From the NCBI RefSeq assembly GCF_011045015.1, contig NZ_JAAKZY010000055.1, forward strand, positions 1 through 53,371: a DNA stretch of 53,371 bases, in the 5' to 3' direction. The notes under the pieces are model-generated. The model ran no database searches and had not been told where the DNA came from. It saw nothing but the letters and a program-made list of their open reading frames with translations. The DNA comes from Streptomyces scabichelini (GTDB lineage Bacteria; Actinomycetota; Actinomycetes; Streptomycetales; Streptomycetaceae). A program made the position numbers and the translations under genes. This document shows, piece by piece, positions 52,605-53,371 of this stretch (position 1 is the stretch's first letter; the number at the start of each line of letters is the position of its first letter).

Positions 52605-53138
52605 TCAGGATTCGTGGCGGCTGCCCATGATCCTGGCGAAGGACACCGGGTCCGTGTCGAAACCTCGGACGCCGGGGTGGAAGGACCACTCTCCGGAGTC
52701 GTCGCGTACGAACTCGGCGACTGTCGCGGACGTCGCTCCCAGTACGCCTCCGAAGTCGTCCTCGGCCAGGACGGTATAGCCCTCGCGGATGCGCAGCGAG
52801 GGGTTGTGCACGCCGACGAAGGTCCTGCGGTCTGAGCGCTGCTGGATGCAGACGCCGACGACCACGCGCGCGTACCGCTGGTCGAGACGGCCGAGCTCCA
52901 GCGTCATCACCTCGTCCCAGCCGAAGCCCTTGCCGTCCTTGCTGTCCCGGTTGAGGTAGACGGTGCCGTCCGGGGAGCGGCTGTCGAAGTGCACTACGTA
53001 GTCAGGGTTTTCGTGTGTGTCGGTCGCCAAGTAGGTCGCGGCGACGAGGTCGAGATCGGTGGGCGGCTCTCCGGCGGGACTCGGGTCCCACTTCACCGCG
53101 ACCTCGACCTTGCTGATGCCCTTGTTGAGGCCGTTCAC
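52605..53138 (-). CDS. TerD family protein
   Basis: This is a calcium-binding stress protein of about 177 residues of the TerD/CABP family. Motifs are EVAVKWDPSPAGEPPTDLDL, RDSKDGKGFGWDEVMTLELG (acidic residues for calcium), TFVGVHNPSLRI and EWSFHPGVRGF. GTG 53138 has a good AGGAGGGGAG upstream. Streptomyces have many TerD paralogues; this is a lone copy without other ter genes nearby. Its exact role is unknown, with tellurite/stress response inferred from the family. Confidence 0.9.
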   Translation of the reverse strand: MNGLNKGISKVEVAVKWDPSPAGEPPTDLDLVAATYLATDTHENPDYVVHFDSRSPDGTVYLNRDSKDGKGFGWDEVMTLELGRLDQRYARVVVGVCIQQRSDRRTFVGVHNPSLRIREGYTVLAEDDFGGVLGATSATVAEFVRDDSGEWSFHPGVRGFDTDPVSFARIMGSRHES

Positions 53139-53290
53139 CAGATCTCCCCTCCTGGTCCCCTGTGACAGTCGCCCCAACTGCCGAGCAGTTGAGGCGTGTT
53201 GTCCATCGTGTCACGCACATGGGGGCGCACGCCGCATGTACTCCGCCGGAGCGTGACCGAGGCCACGTTCTGTGGCCTTACGATGGCGCG

Positions 53291-53371
53291 GTGCTGGTCA
53301 AGTGGATTCGCTGCACCGTGGTGGACCGCCGCGGGTTCGAGCGGGGGCAGCGGAAATGGGCGGGGCTTCTG
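53291..53371 (+). CDS. DUF4937 domain protein, N-terminal part (cut by window edge)
   Basis: From GTG 53291 an open frame runs to the window end: VLVKWIRCTVVDRRGFER then GQRKWAGLL. This matches the start of YdbC-like DUF4937 proteins in Streptomyces. Only 27 codons are visible, so function cannot be judged. It is divergent from the TerD gene. Confidence 0.65.
   Translation, partial: MLVKWIRCTVVDRRGFERGQRKWAGLL

Overview
This window is a high-GC actinobacterial chromosome segment, almost certainly from a Streptomyces. The evidence is the very GC-rich third codon positions, frequent GTG/TTG starts, Streptomyces-specific families (DUF3046, the MT0933-type antitoxin, the nrdR-nrdJ pair, a LexA very close to what I remember for S. 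coelicolor) and a gene order that, from memory, follows the S. coelicolor SCO5760-SCO5807 block. It is mostly conserved core genome. I see no phage, IS element, CRISPR array, tRNA or rRNA.

Layout. 0.1-6.7 kb (minus strand): a short-chain dehydrogenase, a Nei-type DNA glycosylase and a giant Lhr-type helicase. 7-10.1 kb: an AraC regulator with the AzlC/AzlD exporter pair, then an orphan terpenoid-cyclase-fold protein. 10.2-14.1 kb: DUF3046, an AI-2E-family membrane protein, recA and recX. 14.3-17.6 kb: an ArsR-type regulator translationally coupled to an FtsX-type permease. 17.8-20.6 kb (minus): cysteine dioxygenase and rhodanese behind a cysteine-rich leader peptide, plus an FAD monooxygenase. 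20.9-24.2 kb (minus): the gluABCD glutamate importer. 24.5-27.7 kb: a two-component system facing a TAXI-type binding protein. 27.8-33.8 kb: miaB, small conserved genes, miaA, a membrane protein and dapF. 33.9-39.4 kb: an RSH protein, a secreted M1 peptidase and hflX. 39.5-45.3 kb: a trypsin-like lipoprotein and a three-gene NI-siderophore set. 45.6-52.5 kb: dinG, lexA (minus), nrdR and nrdJ. The end holds a TerD protein and the start of a DUF4937 gene.

How the genes work together. The strongest theme is DNA damage and dNTP supply: nei, lhr, recA, recX, dinG, lexA, nrdR and nrdJ lie within one 50-kb window. I found four copies of the same promoter motif, TTGTCRGTGG-N7-(T/C)ANNNT, in front of lhr, recA, dinG and the AI-2E-family gene. 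This resembles the LexA-independent RecA-NDp (PafBC) promoter of mycobacteria. recA and lexA also carry LexA-type boxes. A second theme is thiol and sulfur metabolism: a cysteine-rich leader peptide precedes cysteine dioxygenase, and hflX has an exact SigR-type promoter (GGAAT-N18-GTT). Several genes have a -10-like hexamer exactly 6-7 nt before the start codon, which predicts leaderless mRNAs.

The least understood parts are the minimal siderophore set, which lacks nearby decarboxylase, monooxygenase and transport genes; the ArsR-permease pair, which has a double palindromic operator and no ATPase gene; the AI-2E-family protein under a damage-type promoter; and the unusually long glycine/aspartate-rich N-terminus of RecX.
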